A program made the position numbers and the translations under genes. Below the pieces are notes generated by a model, which saw nothing but the letters and a program-made list of their open reading frames with translations, had not been told where the DNA came from and searched no databases. From Brevibacterium spongiae (GTDB taxonomy: Bacteria; Actinomycetota; Actinomycetes; Actinomycetales; Brevibacteriaceae): a DNA stretch of 64,000 nucleotides. Of this stretch, positions 17,149-25,616 are shown in pieces; position 1 is the first letter of the stretch, and each line of letters starts with the position of its first letter. Location: assembly GCF_026168515.1 (NCBI RefSeq), contig NZ_CP093443.1, positions 3,782,001-3,846,000 on the forward strand, in the 5' to 3' direction.

Positions 17149-19763
17149 GCCAGCCTCCATGCGATCTGCTTGAGTTCCTGGCGATCGCTGACGTGCAGCC
17201 GTCGATAGATCCGACCGAGGTGCCATTCCACGGTTCGGACCGACAGATGGAGCTGAGCACCGAGTTCTGCATTGCTGGAGCCTCCGGCTACGCCGAGCAC
17301 CAGTTTCTTCTCAATATCCGTGAGCATCGCAGAGAGATCGGCGCCGCCGGCATCAAAGGTGATCGTGCGCAGACTGGAGTCCAAGAGTGCGCGGGCACGT
17401 TTGACGCCGGCCGCATCCCCTTTCTGGACTGCTCTGTCGCGTGCGGTGCGCGCGAGATCGGCGGAGATCACTACCGCGCCGAAGCTCAGTGCCGCTTCTG
17501 CAGCGTCGGTCAGTGCTGTGTCCTCCGCGTCGCCATAGGCTCGTGCGACGACTGCCGCCAAGCGACCCAGATCTCCGTCGACGCTGCCGGCGGCTCGGGT
17601 GAGATCCACCTGTGCCGACTGGCTGCCGTGCCGACTCGCCTCCAGCCAGGCATAGACGGTGAGTGTGTGCGCACCGAGCTCATCGGCTTCTGCGCCGAGC
17701 GCGTAGAGCTCCTCGGCCGTCTTCTGCGGATTCGTCAGAGCAGACGACTGGAGTTCGAGAAGGTCCGTTGTGAAATCCTGCAGCCAGTTGAATTCGGAAT
17801 TCGGCACACCGTGCATCGGTCCGGGGACTCTGCCGGCCGATCGGGGGCCTAGCCTCCGACTTTCGCCTCGACTCGAGGTTCGTCTTCCCGGCATTGTCTT
17901 CGGTGCACGCGAAGTCGACGCCTCACGCATCTGCAGGTATCCCTCGGCCAGATGCAGCGCGGCGAGCCTGAGTGACTGATCCTGACCTGCCTCGGCCCGC
18001 CCCTGCGGTGTTCTGTCCAGGCTCTGGTGAGCGCGCGTGATGTGCCCGGTCCAGAGATCGACGAGAGCCGCAGCTGTGGAGAGGTCCATCCGCGGTGACG
18101 CGTACTTCAAGGCCGCTCTGGCTCTGTCCCAGGAGCCGGCGAGGTAGTGCCCGGCGAAGATCTGAGGAGTCGAATCCTCGACTTCGAAGCTTGTCGTGTC
18201 AGGAAGATTGAGCATTGCTTCGGCTTGGATCAGATAGGTGAGCCCACGCTCTATCTGCCCTCGTATGACCGACACACTCCCGAGAATCGCGCAGGCACGC
18301 TGCCGGTGGCGAGGCAGGCAGCTGAAATCGCGGAAGACGCGCTCAGAGATGATCCGTGCCGCGTCGAACCGACCTCCCCGCATTTCGAACTGAGCTCTGG
18401 TGACGTCCAGCCGCCCGATGTGCACGGCGTCGACAAGGCGATCTCGGACCCACTCGGTCCGCAGACTCTGGGGTTCGCGGGGATCGGTGACTCGCAGCTC
18501 GAGGCAAGCGAGGCGTGAGAGATACTCGTCAGAGCTGTCTCCGTCATTCGAGGAGGAGATGAGTCGGTCGAGGATGACCTCGGCTTCGACGTTGTCGCCT
18601 CGCCCGTACTCCGCGCGCGCCAGTTCGAGCTGGAGCTCCGGAATATCCGAATGCGATCCTCTCAGCAATCCCACTGCGCCGGAGAAGTCCCCTCGCCCGT
18701 TGGCCCATGATGCAGCACGGAAGGTCGTCTGCGGATCGACGTGGATTCCCCATTCCAGCATCCAGCTGACTTTCCCGAACAGGGCTGCGCCCTGGAGCGT
18801 CAGAGTGTCCAACACCGGGAGGACCTCCCGGAGCAGCTCCAGTGAACGTGAAGAGGGGACGCTGTCTTGCACGACCAGGGCCAAGGCAGGTTCGACCAGC
18901 GACACTTCGGAGCACCTGTCTCTGCCGATGGCCACAATTCCTCTCTCGACGAGGTTGTCAAGCAGATCGACCTCGCACATAGCGTGCAGAGCATCGTACG
19001 GAAGCGCCCCGATCATGGCGATGAGTTCGAGGATTCGGCGCTGAGCCGGAAGGATGTTCCACAGGACTCGGTCTTCAGCACTTCGGCGTGCCAGCGGAGT
19101 CGACTCACGGTCGGCGAAGAGCCTGCTGAGCAGGCGAGGGTTGCCTCGCGATCTCATGCTGAGGTCGGCGATTGCGTGTTCGTCGACCTCATGGCCGGCT
19201 TCCCGGGCAAAGGCTGCGACAGCTGAGTCGTCGAGACTCTCCAGATCGACGCGAACGACCTTGCCGGAACCCCACAGGTCTGCCAGGAGGTCTACCGGTC
19301 GGCGGACTGTTTCGGCGGCCGCCAGGACCCTGATGCGTCCTTCCGCCGCCAGCTGCGAAATGATCGACAGGGACTGTTCATCCACCCGATCAGCGTTGTC
19401 GACGACGATGACCGGTGTGTGCGCGCCTGCGGAACGCGCGAAGACCCGCGTCACGATGGAGAATGCGGCTCCCAGTGAAATCTCGTCGGCCGCCTCACCT
19501 TCGGTGGTGAGGAGGATTTCGAAGATTCCGAGGCTCCTATTGGCGATCAGATTCGAGCCGCGGAATCGGAATACGGGGACTTCGGGCTCGAAGTTCGTCG
19601 CTACCGCGTTGAGGACGGTGGTCTTTCCCATTCCCGTCGCTCCGATGATCAGCACTCCATCGGTGCTCGGATCAGCGAGGATGGCGACGATATCAGCAAT
19701 CTCGGCCTGCCGCGCGACAGCCGAACCGACAACTGAAGAATGCGATGCCACAGACGAGGTCAT
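17145..19763 (-). CDS. Large LuxR-family ATPase regulator, first of the cluster
   Basis: An 872-residue regulator with Walker A IIGATGMGKTTVL (Lys48), Walker B HTPVIVVDNADRVD, a helical-repeat middle and a C-terminal LuxR domain (LVLGVAGGSSNAELGAQLHL, then VRTVEWHLGRIYRRL). An unusual basic, Ser/Arg-rich linker (SRAPKTMPGRRTSSRGESRR and onward) interrupts the helical region about two thirds along; it might be a disordered linker or an insertion. The upstream AGGTGAG supports the ATG at 19763. That ATG overlaps the stop of a small reading frame (19760-19763), and its own stop overlaps the next LuxR gene, so three frames are coupled in series. Confidence 0.85.
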   Translation of the reverse strand: MTSSVASHSSVVGSAVARQAEIADIVAILADPSTDGVLIIGATGMGKTTVLNAVATNFEPEVPVFRFRGSNLIANRSLGIFEILLTTEGEAADEISLGAAFSIVTRVFARSAGAHTPVIVVDNADRVDEQSLSIISQLAAEGRIRVLAAAETVRRPVDLLADLWGSGKVVRVDLESLDDSAVAAFAREAGHEVDEHAIADLSMRSRGNPRLLSRLFADRESTPLARRSAEDRVLWNILPAQRRILELIAMIGALPYDALHAMCEVDLLDNLVERGIVAIGRDRCSEVSLVEPALALVVQDSVPSSRSLELLREVLPVLDTLTLQGAALFGKVSWMLEWGIHVDPQTTFRAASWANGRGDFSGAVGLLRGSHSDIPELQLELARAEYGRGDNVEAEVILDRLISSSNDGDSSDEYLSRLACLELRVTDPREPQSLRTEWVRDRLVDAVHIGRLDVTRAQFEMRGGRFDAARIISERVFRDFSCLPRHRQRACAILGSVSVIRGQIERGLTYLIQAEAMLNLPDTTSFEVEDSTPQIFAGHYLAGSWDRARAALKYASPRMDLSTAAALVDLWTGHITRAHQSLDRTPQGRAEAGQDQSLRLAALHLAEGYLQMREASTSRAPKTMPGRRTSSRGESRRLGPRSAGRVPGPMHGVPNSEFNWLQDFTTDLLELQSSALTNPQKTAEELYALGAEADELGAHTLTVYAWLEASRHGSQSAQVDLTRAAGSVDGDLGRLAAVVARAYGDAEDTALTDAAEAALSFGAVVISADLARTARDRAVQKGDAAGVKRARALLDSSLRTITFDAGGADLSAMLTDIEKKLVLGVAGGSSNAELGAQLHLSVRTVEWHLGRIYRRLHVSDRQELKQIAWRLA

Positions 19764-20101
19764 GCCGTCTCACCTGAGCGCACGATTTCATTCGCCGCGG
19801 ACGAGGTGCCCGAGGCATCACTGCTACACGATCCGTCTTTCGCAGTAAAGCACCGTCTGATCACGAAACGATCGAGCGCTGAGGTCTCCACCACAGCCTC
19901 GCTGCGGACGCCGATTCTGGAAAAACGCGAAATGCCTCGCGCCGGGGCAGCGATCGTGCAGATGCTTCGCCGGGACGCGTCATCATGTGCAGGGGTCGCC
20001 TGCTCCTGGGGAGTCATTCCGACATCGGATTCGAGGGGATCCGTGCAGGTCATCTCACCAGCAGCACGGTTGATTGGGGATAGGGCAATCATCCCGTCCA
20101 C
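19760..20101 (-). CDS. Small unknown protein coupled to the LuxR cluster
   Basis: This frame of up to 113 residues ends in an ATGA overlap with the first LuxR gene, the same coupling used inside the cluster. Possible starts are GTG at 20101 or ATG at 20092 (AGAGAG about 12 bases upstream), ATG at 20053 or ATG at 20017. It resembles no family I know. The C-terminal third is rich in Ser, Thr, Cys and Gly (RRCFTAKDGSCSSDASGTSS), while the N-terminal part is mixed and charged. A leader-plus-core peptide, a co-regulator or a chance frame are all possible; the coupling is the only positive evidence. Confidence 0.4.
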   Translation of the reverse strand: MDGMIALSPINRAAGEMTCTDPLESDVGMTPQEQATPAHDDASRRSICTIAAPARGISRFSRIGVRSEAVVETSALDRFVIRRCFTAKDGSCSSDASGTSSAANEIVRSGETA

Positions 20102-20550
20102 TTCTCTCTAAGACTGCATTTCGAGCGACCTAGGGGGAATTCGCTTTTCCATGCTTCACCTGTAGTTGCGAAAATTGACCACGAGCCGACTCGAGAGCCG
20201 CCGTGTTTCTCTGATACTAAATCCGCAGCAGGAGTTTGCACCCTCCCAAGTACGCAATGTTAAGACTCTGTAACATAATAAATGACCTGGTATAACAAAA
20301 CTGCAATACTTCACGTGTATTACCGATTCGGCGAACAAACACTGCCATTGCTCAGCCGCAGCGGCCATAGATTGCCACTCACATCCGCGCGCAGCGGTCC
20401 GCCCGCCGTGGACGCCAAACACAGGGCCGTTCCTATTCACCGGGAGTACAGCGGCCTGACGCACCTTCCGCAGTCGACACCCACTTGTGGCGCCGCAGAC
20501 CGGACCGTACCATTGGAAATAAGTTACTGAACGATCTATAAGGAGCTCGT
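20102..20550. promoter_or_regulatory. AT-rich divergent promoter region
   Basis: About 450 bases separate the minus-strand LuxR cluster from the plus-strand acyl-CoA dehydrogenase pair. The part from roughly 20160 to 20340 is clearly richer in A and T than its surroundings and contains GTAACATAATAAATG and GGTATAACAAAAC near 20268-20303, the only convincing AT-rich promoter-like sequence in this part of the window. Promoters in both directions are expected. No gene is seen. Confidence 0.5.
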
Positions 20551-21744
20551 ATGGACACCCTGCTGAGTGCAGAAGAGCGCGATTTCGCGCAGCAGATGCG
20601 TCAGTTCTACCGCACGGAGATCCCCGAGGAGCTCCGTTTCAAGGTCGCCACCGGCCAGGAGCTGAGCAAGGACGACATGGTCACCTCGCAGCAGATCCTC
20701 AACAAACACGGTTACGCAGTGCCGAACTGGCCCGTCGAATGGGGCGGTCAGGACTGGACCCCGGTGCAGCGGCACATCTGGCTCGAGGAGATGCAGCTGG
20801 CATGCGTGCCACAGCCGCTTCCGTTCAACGTCTCCATGGTCGGCCCGGTCATCGCCACCTTCGGATCGCAGGAGCTCAAGGAGCGGTTCCTTCCTGCCAC
20901 CGCGAACATCGACATCTGGTGGTCACAGGGCTTCTCCGAACCCGATGCCGGTTCCGACCTCGCCTCACTGAAGACCTCTGCCGTGCGCGACGGTGACAAG
21001 TACATCGTCAACGGCCAGAAGACCTGGACCACACTCGGACAGTACGGCGACTGGATGTTCAACCTCGTTCGCACCGACCCGAACGTGAAGAAGCAGGCCG
21101 GCATCTCCTTCCTGCTCATCGACATGAAGACCCCCGGCGTGACGGTGCGTCCGATTCAGCTCATCGACGGCGGCCACGAGGTCAACGAAGTCTTCTTCGA
21201 CAATGTCGAGGTCCCCGTCGAGAACCTCGTCGGTGAAGAGAACAAGGGCTGGACCTACGCGAAGTTCCTGCTCGGCAACGAGCGCACCGGAATCGCCCGC
21301 ATCGGCGGCTCGAAGGTCAACCTCGCCCGCGCCAAGGCCTACGCCGCGGTGACGAAGACGGCTCGTGGAACCCTCCTCGACGATCCGCTGTTCTCCGCGA
21401 AGCTCACACGCATCGAAGCCGAACTCACAGCACTCGAGATGACCCAGCTGCGGATCCTCTCGACCCAGGCGGCCGGTTCGGATAAGCCGGACCCGCGTTC
21501 CTCGGTGCTCAAGCTCAAGGGCTCCCAGCTGCAGGAGGACATCTCCGAGCTCCTCGTCGATGTGCTCGGTCCGCAGGGGCTCGACTTCGTCTCCGACCGT
21601 GTCCAGGGCCAGGGCCTGTCCGATCTGCCGGCGGCGGCAGTCGACGCTCTGCCCTCCTACTTCAACACCCGCAAGGTCACCATCTACGGCGGTTCGTCCG
21701 AGGTGCAGCGCGGAATCATCTCGAAGGCACTGCTCGGTCTCTGA
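20551..21744 (+). CDS. Acyl-CoA dehydrogenase, subunit 1 of a paired enzyme
   Basis: This 397-residue flavoenzyme oxidises acyl-CoA to 2-enoyl-CoA. It has the family segments FSEPDAGSDLASLKT (FAD and substrate contact), GQKTWTTLGQYGDWMF and the C-terminal IYGGSSEVQRGIISK. The usual catalytic glutamate of the YEG motif is glycine here, but Glu244 in LLGNERTGIAR lies where isovaleryl-CoA-type enzymes place their base. It is followed 38 bases later by a second, smaller homologue, as in the heteromeric alpha2beta2 dehydrogenases known from actinobacterial steroid side-chain degradation. AAGGAG precedes the ATG. The substrate is unknown. Confidence 0.9.
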   Translation: MDTLLSAEERDFAQQMRQFYRTEIPEELRFKVATGQELSKDDMVTSQQILNKHGYAVPNWPVEWGGQDWTPVQRHIWLEEMQLACVPQPLPFNVSMVGPVIATFGSQELKERFLPATANIDIWWSQGFSEPDAGSDLASLKTSAVRDGDKYIVNGQKTWTTLGQYGDWMFNLVRTDPNVKKQAGISFLLIDMKTPGVTVRPIQLIDGGHEVNEVFFDNVEVPVENLVGEENKGWTYAKFLLGNERTGIARIGGSKVNLARAKAYAAVTKTARGTLLDDPLFSAKLTRIEAELTALEMTQLRILSTQAAGSDKPDPRSSVLKLKGSQLQEDISELLVDVLGPQGLDFVSDRVQGQGLSDLPAAAVDALPSYFNTRKVTIYGGSSEVQRGIISKALLGL

Positions 21745-21782
21745 GGCACCGACGCTCACACGATCTCTCAAAGAGGACAACA

Positions 21783-22928
21783 ATGGATCTTGAACTCAAC
21801 GACATTCAGCAAGAACTCGCCAGCACTCTCAACAAGTACCTGCGCAGCGAGTACGACACCGCCAAGCGCGAAGAGATCCTTCGCAGCGACGAGGGCATCT
21901 CCCGTGAGAAGTGGCAGGACTTCGCCGAAATGGGACTGCTCGGGCTTGCCATTCCCGAGTCCTACGGCGGCGCCGGCATGACCTTCAGCGAGGTGGCCGT
22001 GGTCGCCGAGGCGTTCGGTCGATCCCTCGTGCTCGAACCTTTCCTCGCCACTGCGGTTCTCGGTGCGAACTCAGTGCTGCTCGCCGGCAGCGAGGAGCAG
22101 AAGCAGGCCATCCTGCCCGGTGCGGCCGAAGGCCAGATCTTCCTCGCTCTTGCCTCTCTCGAGCCGGGACTGCGCTACGCCGTCGATGCCCCGCAGACCC
22201 AGGCCTCCGAATCCGATGGCAGCTTCACCCTCACCGGTGAGAAGACCAGTGTCCTCGGCGGAGACGTCGCCGATCACTTCATCGTCACCGCCACGCAGAG
22301 CGGAGAGCTCGGTCTCTACCTCGTCGCCGCCGACGCCGAAGGCCTGTCCCGGGTCGCTCAGCGTCAGGCCGATGGCCTCGGCAGCGCGAACCTCAAGCTC
22401 GACAACGTCGCTGCACAGCGTCTTGACGCGGCCGATGCCAACGCCGTCCTGTCCGAAGTCATCGACCTCGGCAATGCCGCGATCATGGCTGAGGCCGTCG
22501 GTGCGCTCGAGGCCTCCATGACGATGACCGCCGAATACCTGAAGACGCGTGAGCAGTTCGGCGCGCCCATCGGTGCCAACCAGGCGCTCCAGCATCGCGC
22601 AGCGGACCTCTATGCGGAGCTCGAATACGCACGCAGCATGGCTCTGTACTCGCGTCTGGCCGTGACCTCCGAGGTCCCCGGCGCGGAGAAGGATCGCCAC
22701 CGCGATGTCATCGCCGCGAAGATCATCGTCGACCAGGCTGCCCGCAACATCAGCCAGGAGTCGATCCAGATGCACGGCGGCATCGGCATGACCATGGAAT
22801 ACCCCATCGGTCACTACGCCAAGCGCCTGACGGTCATGACCCGCACCTTCGACGATGCCGACTCCCTCACCGCGGAACTCGCCGAACTGGGCGGGCTCAT
22901 CGAACCCCACGCCGCCGACCTCGCCTGA
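21783..22928 (+). CDS. Acyl-CoA dehydrogenase, subunit 2 of a paired enzyme
   Basis: This 381-residue homologue is the partner of the upstream gene. The N-terminal domain is recognisable (LLGLAIPESYGGAGMTFSE), as is the C-terminal helical domain (SIQMHGGIGMTMEYPIGHY). The position of the catalytic glutamate is glycine (MHGG) and I see no replacement, so it probably serves as the non-catalytic half of a heterotetramer that shares FAD. A GAGGACA site precedes the ATG. Both genes are on the plus strand, after the AT-rich region, and end at a strong dyad (22989-23030). Confidence 0.85.
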   Translation: MDLELNDIQQELASTLNKYLRSEYDTAKREEILRSDEGISREKWQDFAEMGLLGLAIPESYGGAGMTFSEVAVVAEAFGRSLVLEPFLATAVLGANSVLLAGSEEQKQAILPGAAEGQIFLALASLEPGLRYAVDAPQTQASESDGSFTLTGEKTSVLGGDVADHFIVTATQSGELGLYLVAADAEGLSRVAQRQADGLGSANLKLDNVAAQRLDAADANAVLSEVIDLGNAAIMAEAVGALEASMTMTAEYLKTREQFGAPIGANQALQHRAADLYAELEYARSMALYSRLAVTSEVPGAEKDRHRDVIAAKIIVDQAARNISQESIQMHGGIGMTMEYPIGHYAKRLTVMTRTFDDADSLTAELAELGGLIEPHAADLA

Positions 22929-22988
22929 GGCCACGTCCGCCGCTCGGGTTCCACTGCGAACCTGAGCGATGTGGGCCGGCAGCACAGA

Positions 22989-23030
22989 AGCGCCGCGGCG
23001 GCACGATTCCGATCGTGCCGCCTCGGCGCT
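22989..23030. terminator. Bidirectional terminator-like hairpin after the dehydrogenase pair
   Basis: Arms at 22989-23007 and 23012-23030 pair over 19 bases with one mismatch around a 4-base loop, between convergent genes. The right arm contains one copy of the dispersed 10-mer CCGCCTCGGC. There is no long T run, so Rho-independent action is likely but unproven. Confidence 0.7.
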
Positions 23031-23100
23031 TTCGCATCCGCTCCGCGTTGTCGGAAGTGTTCAACGGCTCGACGGTCGGCAGCATTCAACGGTTGGCGTT

Positions 23101-23162
23101 GATTCTCCGGTCGATCCGAGTCGTTCTGAGCACCCAGAACGCTGTGGATCGACCGGACAATC
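23101..23162. repeat. Long compound inverted repeat in a convergent gap
   Basis: Outer arms 23101-23117 and 23146-23162 pair over 17 bases with one mismatch, and an inner dyad CGTTCTG/CAGAACG (23122-23128, 23135-23141) lies in the loop. The rest of the 310-base gap 22929-23238 holds only this and the hairpin at 22989-23030. It may be a second terminator, for the minus-strand methyltransferase gene, or a dispersed palindromic repeat. Confidence 0.6.
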
Positions 23163-23238
23163 GCCACAGTCGTGCGAAACCGCGTGCCGCGTCACGCGGC
23201 GTGCCACCGGTTTCCCGACGAGGCAAGGTCAAGCCACG

Positions 23239-23868
23239 TCAGCCCACGGGCTGGTCGAAGACGTGGCGGCGCACCCACGAGTGCATGGTGATCGCTGCGG
23301 CGGCAGCGGCGTTCATCGAGCGGGTCGAGCCGTACTGCGCGATGGAGAGCACGTCCCGGCTCGCCTGGTGCGCTTCCTCGCTCAGGCCCGGCCCTTCCTG
23401 GCCGAACAGGAGCAGACAGCGCCGCGGAAGATCGTAGGTCTCCAGCGGAACCGAATCCGGGAAGTTGTCGATGCCCAGCAGCGGCACATCGTTCTCGGCG
23501 CACCAGCTGAGCAGGTCGTCGACGCTCGGGTGGTGGATGACGTGCTGGTATTTGTCGGTGACCATCGCGCCCCGCCGGTTCCAGCGGCGCTTGCCGACGA
23601 TGTGCACGGCCGCAGCGTTGAAGGCGTTCGCGGTGCGGACCACGGAGCCGATGTTGAGATCGTGCTGCCAGTTCTCGACCCCGACGTGGAAGTCGTGCCG
23701 GGTGGCATCGAGGTCGGCCACGATCGCGTCGTGCTTCCAGTACCGGTACCGGTCGACGACATTGCGCCGGTCGCCTTCGCGCAGCAGCTCGGGATCGAAA
23801 TGCTCCCCCACAGGCCAGGGGCCGGTCCACGGACCGACCCCCACCTGCGGCTGAGCGTTCTCAGTCAC
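23239..23868 (-). CDS. TrmH/SpoU-family RNA 2'-O-methyltransferase
   Basis: A 209-residue SPOUT methyltransferase. The three family motifs are present: motif 1 NIGSVVRTANAF, motif 2 LLLFGQEGPGLSEEA and motif 3 SIAQYGSTRSMNAAAAAAI, which form the knot that binds S-adenosylmethionine. It would methylate a ribose in tRNA or rRNA; the target cannot be told. The start is GTG at 23868, overlapping the stop of the ABC permease (GTGA), so it is the third gene of that operon. The length fits TrmH rather than the longer rRNA-specific subgroup. Confidence 0.85.
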   Translation of the reverse strand: MTENAQPQVGVGPWTGPWPVGEHFDPELLREGDRRNVVDRYRYWKHDAIVADLDATRHDFHVGVENWQHDLNIGSVVRTANAFNAAAVHIVGKRRWNRRGAMVTDKYQHVIHHPSVDDLLSWCAENDVPLLGIDNFPDSVPLETYDLPRRCLLLFGQEGPGLSEEAHQASRDVLSIAQYGSTRSMNAAAAAAITMHSWVRRHVFDQPVG

Positions 23869-25616
23869 TTGTCGTCGCGGGAATCATCCGCCGACGTCGC
23901 GTCCTTCTCATCCTTGGCGGCAGGCGATTTCTCATCCTTGGCGCCAGTCGACTTCTTCGCGGCAGAAGACTTCTCGGCTGCCGCCGACTTCTTCGCGGCA
24001 GAGCCCTTCGCCGAGGCGGCTGTGGGTTTCGCCGAGGCGGCCGCGGACTTCGCGTCGCCCGCAGACGAATCGTCTGCATCGTCCGAATCGGCAACCGCAT
24101 CGTCCGAGTCCGAATCCGAACCCGCACCCGCGTCATCCGCGTCGTCCTTCTTCGCGGACACCGATCCGGCGCCGACCTTCTGCGCCCGCTTGCTCATCTT
24201 CACGGTCTTGCCGCCGCGTCCGCCTCCGGCGAGCACCGAGCGCACATAGGCGCCGGAAGCCAAGGCGTGGAGGATGACTGCGACCACCAGCGCGATGGCG
24301 GCGGCGACAAGTCCCTCCCACCATTCGGTCTGACCGGCGAACGAACGTCCGGCGATGCCCAGCGGGGAGGTGAACGGAGTCCAGGACAGCACCTTCGCGG
24401 TCGTGCCCGAGGCTCCGATGATGACCGGGGCGAAGAAACCGGCGACGGTGATGATGCCGACGATCGTCACGAACGTCGTGCGCGCCTTGGACCCGACGAC
24501 CGTCGAAGCCCAGACGAGGAGCGCAAAGACCGACCATGCGGTCAGCAGCAGAGTGAGCGCGAACCAGCCCAATCCCGGCAGCATGGCGAAGGCCAGGGAG
24601 GTCTTGCCCGACAGCGAGAGGCCGAGCTCGACGACGACAGCGGCAACAATGAGGTGCACGACGACCAGGGACAGCATCCCCGTGATCCGTCCCGAAGCGG
24701 CCGAGCGCGGCGGGATCGTGGCCGCGATGATCTCGGTGATCCGGTTGCGCTTCTCCAGGCGCAGATTCTGATACAGCGCGGTGCCCAAGGTCGCGACGAC
24801 GAGGAGGGCGAAGGCGACCATGCCCCACAGCAGAGGCGTGGCCACCGTGCCTTCGACGGCCGGGGTCTTCAGCAGCGTCGCCTCGGTCTTCGGGGCCAGC
24901 TTCTCCAAGAGCGCTTCGGGCTGCTCGTCGAGGGCGATGATCGTCGGCTGGGCCTGACCGGAGGGGTCCTGGATGAACGCCGCATCGACCTTGCCCTCAC
25001 GCACGAGCTTCTCGGCCGCCTGCGTGTCCTTGGCGTCGGTGATCTTCACGCCCAGCTGCTGTTCGTACATCTGGGCCTGCTCGCCGACTCCCACCATCGC
25101 CATGGTCGGGGTGCCCGATTCCTTCTGCGCATCGGCGACGATGCCGCTGATGATCGCGGCCAGCACACCGAGGATGATCACAGCGGCGGTGACGAGGAAG
25201 TAGGGACTGCGCATCGCCGAAGTGGATTCGCGGTTCGACACCAGCCAGGCGGCCTGGCGGTTGCCGACGTCGACGAATTCGGAGACCAGCCCGGTCTCCG
25301 GCAGCTCATCGGGGTCGGGGGTGTCCTCGGCGAGTTCGAAGGGAACATCGTCGAGTCCGGCCGTCGATGCGGATTCCTCCGAATCCTCCGCCGGCACCTT
25401 CCCCTTCACGGATTCCTTGCCCTTCGCCGAGGCGGCCGCCCCCTTCGCGTCGCCATCCGCGGAATCGTCGGCGTCCACCTCGGTGGTGTCGTCCTCGGTC
25501 ACCTCGATATCGTCATCAGCGGGGATGCCGAGATCGTCGATGCCTTCACCGGCAGTGCCCTTCGACACGAGCGGTTCCGGGGACTCGTCGTTCGCACCTT
25601 TGTCCTTGCGCGCCAT
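23865..25616 (-). CDS. ABC-2 (NatB-like) permease with long low-complexity tails
   Basis: A 583-residue membrane subunit. The centre (about 115-470) follows the NatB pattern: one N-terminal membrane helix (YFLVTAAVIILGVLAAIISG), an extracytoplasmic domain, then five or six helices. It is flanked by an acidic, Ser/Ala-rich N-terminal tail and a C-terminal tail of Ala/Ser/Lys/Asp repeats with AASAK and AAKKS units. The tails are probably cytoplasmic and disordered, and the AASAK units coincide with the GCCGAGGCGG motif read on this strand. It joins the ATPase gene by TAATG at 25614-25618 and the methyltransferase by GTGA. Exported substrate unknown; sodium is known for NatAB. Confidence 0.8.
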   Translation of the reverse strand: MARKDKGANDESPEPLVSKGTAGEGIDDLGIPADDDIEVTEDDTTEVDADDSADGDAKGAAASAKGKESVKGKVPAEDSEESASTAGLDDVPFELAEDTPDPDELPETGLVSEFVDVGNRQAAWLVSNRESTSAMRSPYFLVTAAVIILGVLAAIISGIVADAQKESGTPTMAMVGVGEQAQMYEQQLGVKITDAKDTQAAEKLVREGKVDAAFIQDPSGQAQPTIIALDEQPEALLEKLAPKTEATLLKTPAVEGTVATPLLWGMVAFALLVVATLGTALYQNLRLEKRNRITEIIAATIPPRSAASGRITGMLSLVVVHLIVAAVVVELGLSLSGKTSLAFAMLPGLGWFALTLLLTAWSVFALLVWASTVVGSKARTTFVTIVGIITVAGFFAPVIIGASGTTAKVLSWTPFTSPLGIAGRSFAGQTEWWEGLVAAAIALVVAVILHALASGAYVRSVLAGGGRGGKTVKMSKRAQKVGAGSVSAKKDDADDAGAGSDSDSDDAVADSDDADDSSAGDAKSAAASAKPTAASAKGSAAKKSAAAEKSSAAKKSTGAKDEKSPAAKDEKDATSADDSRDDK

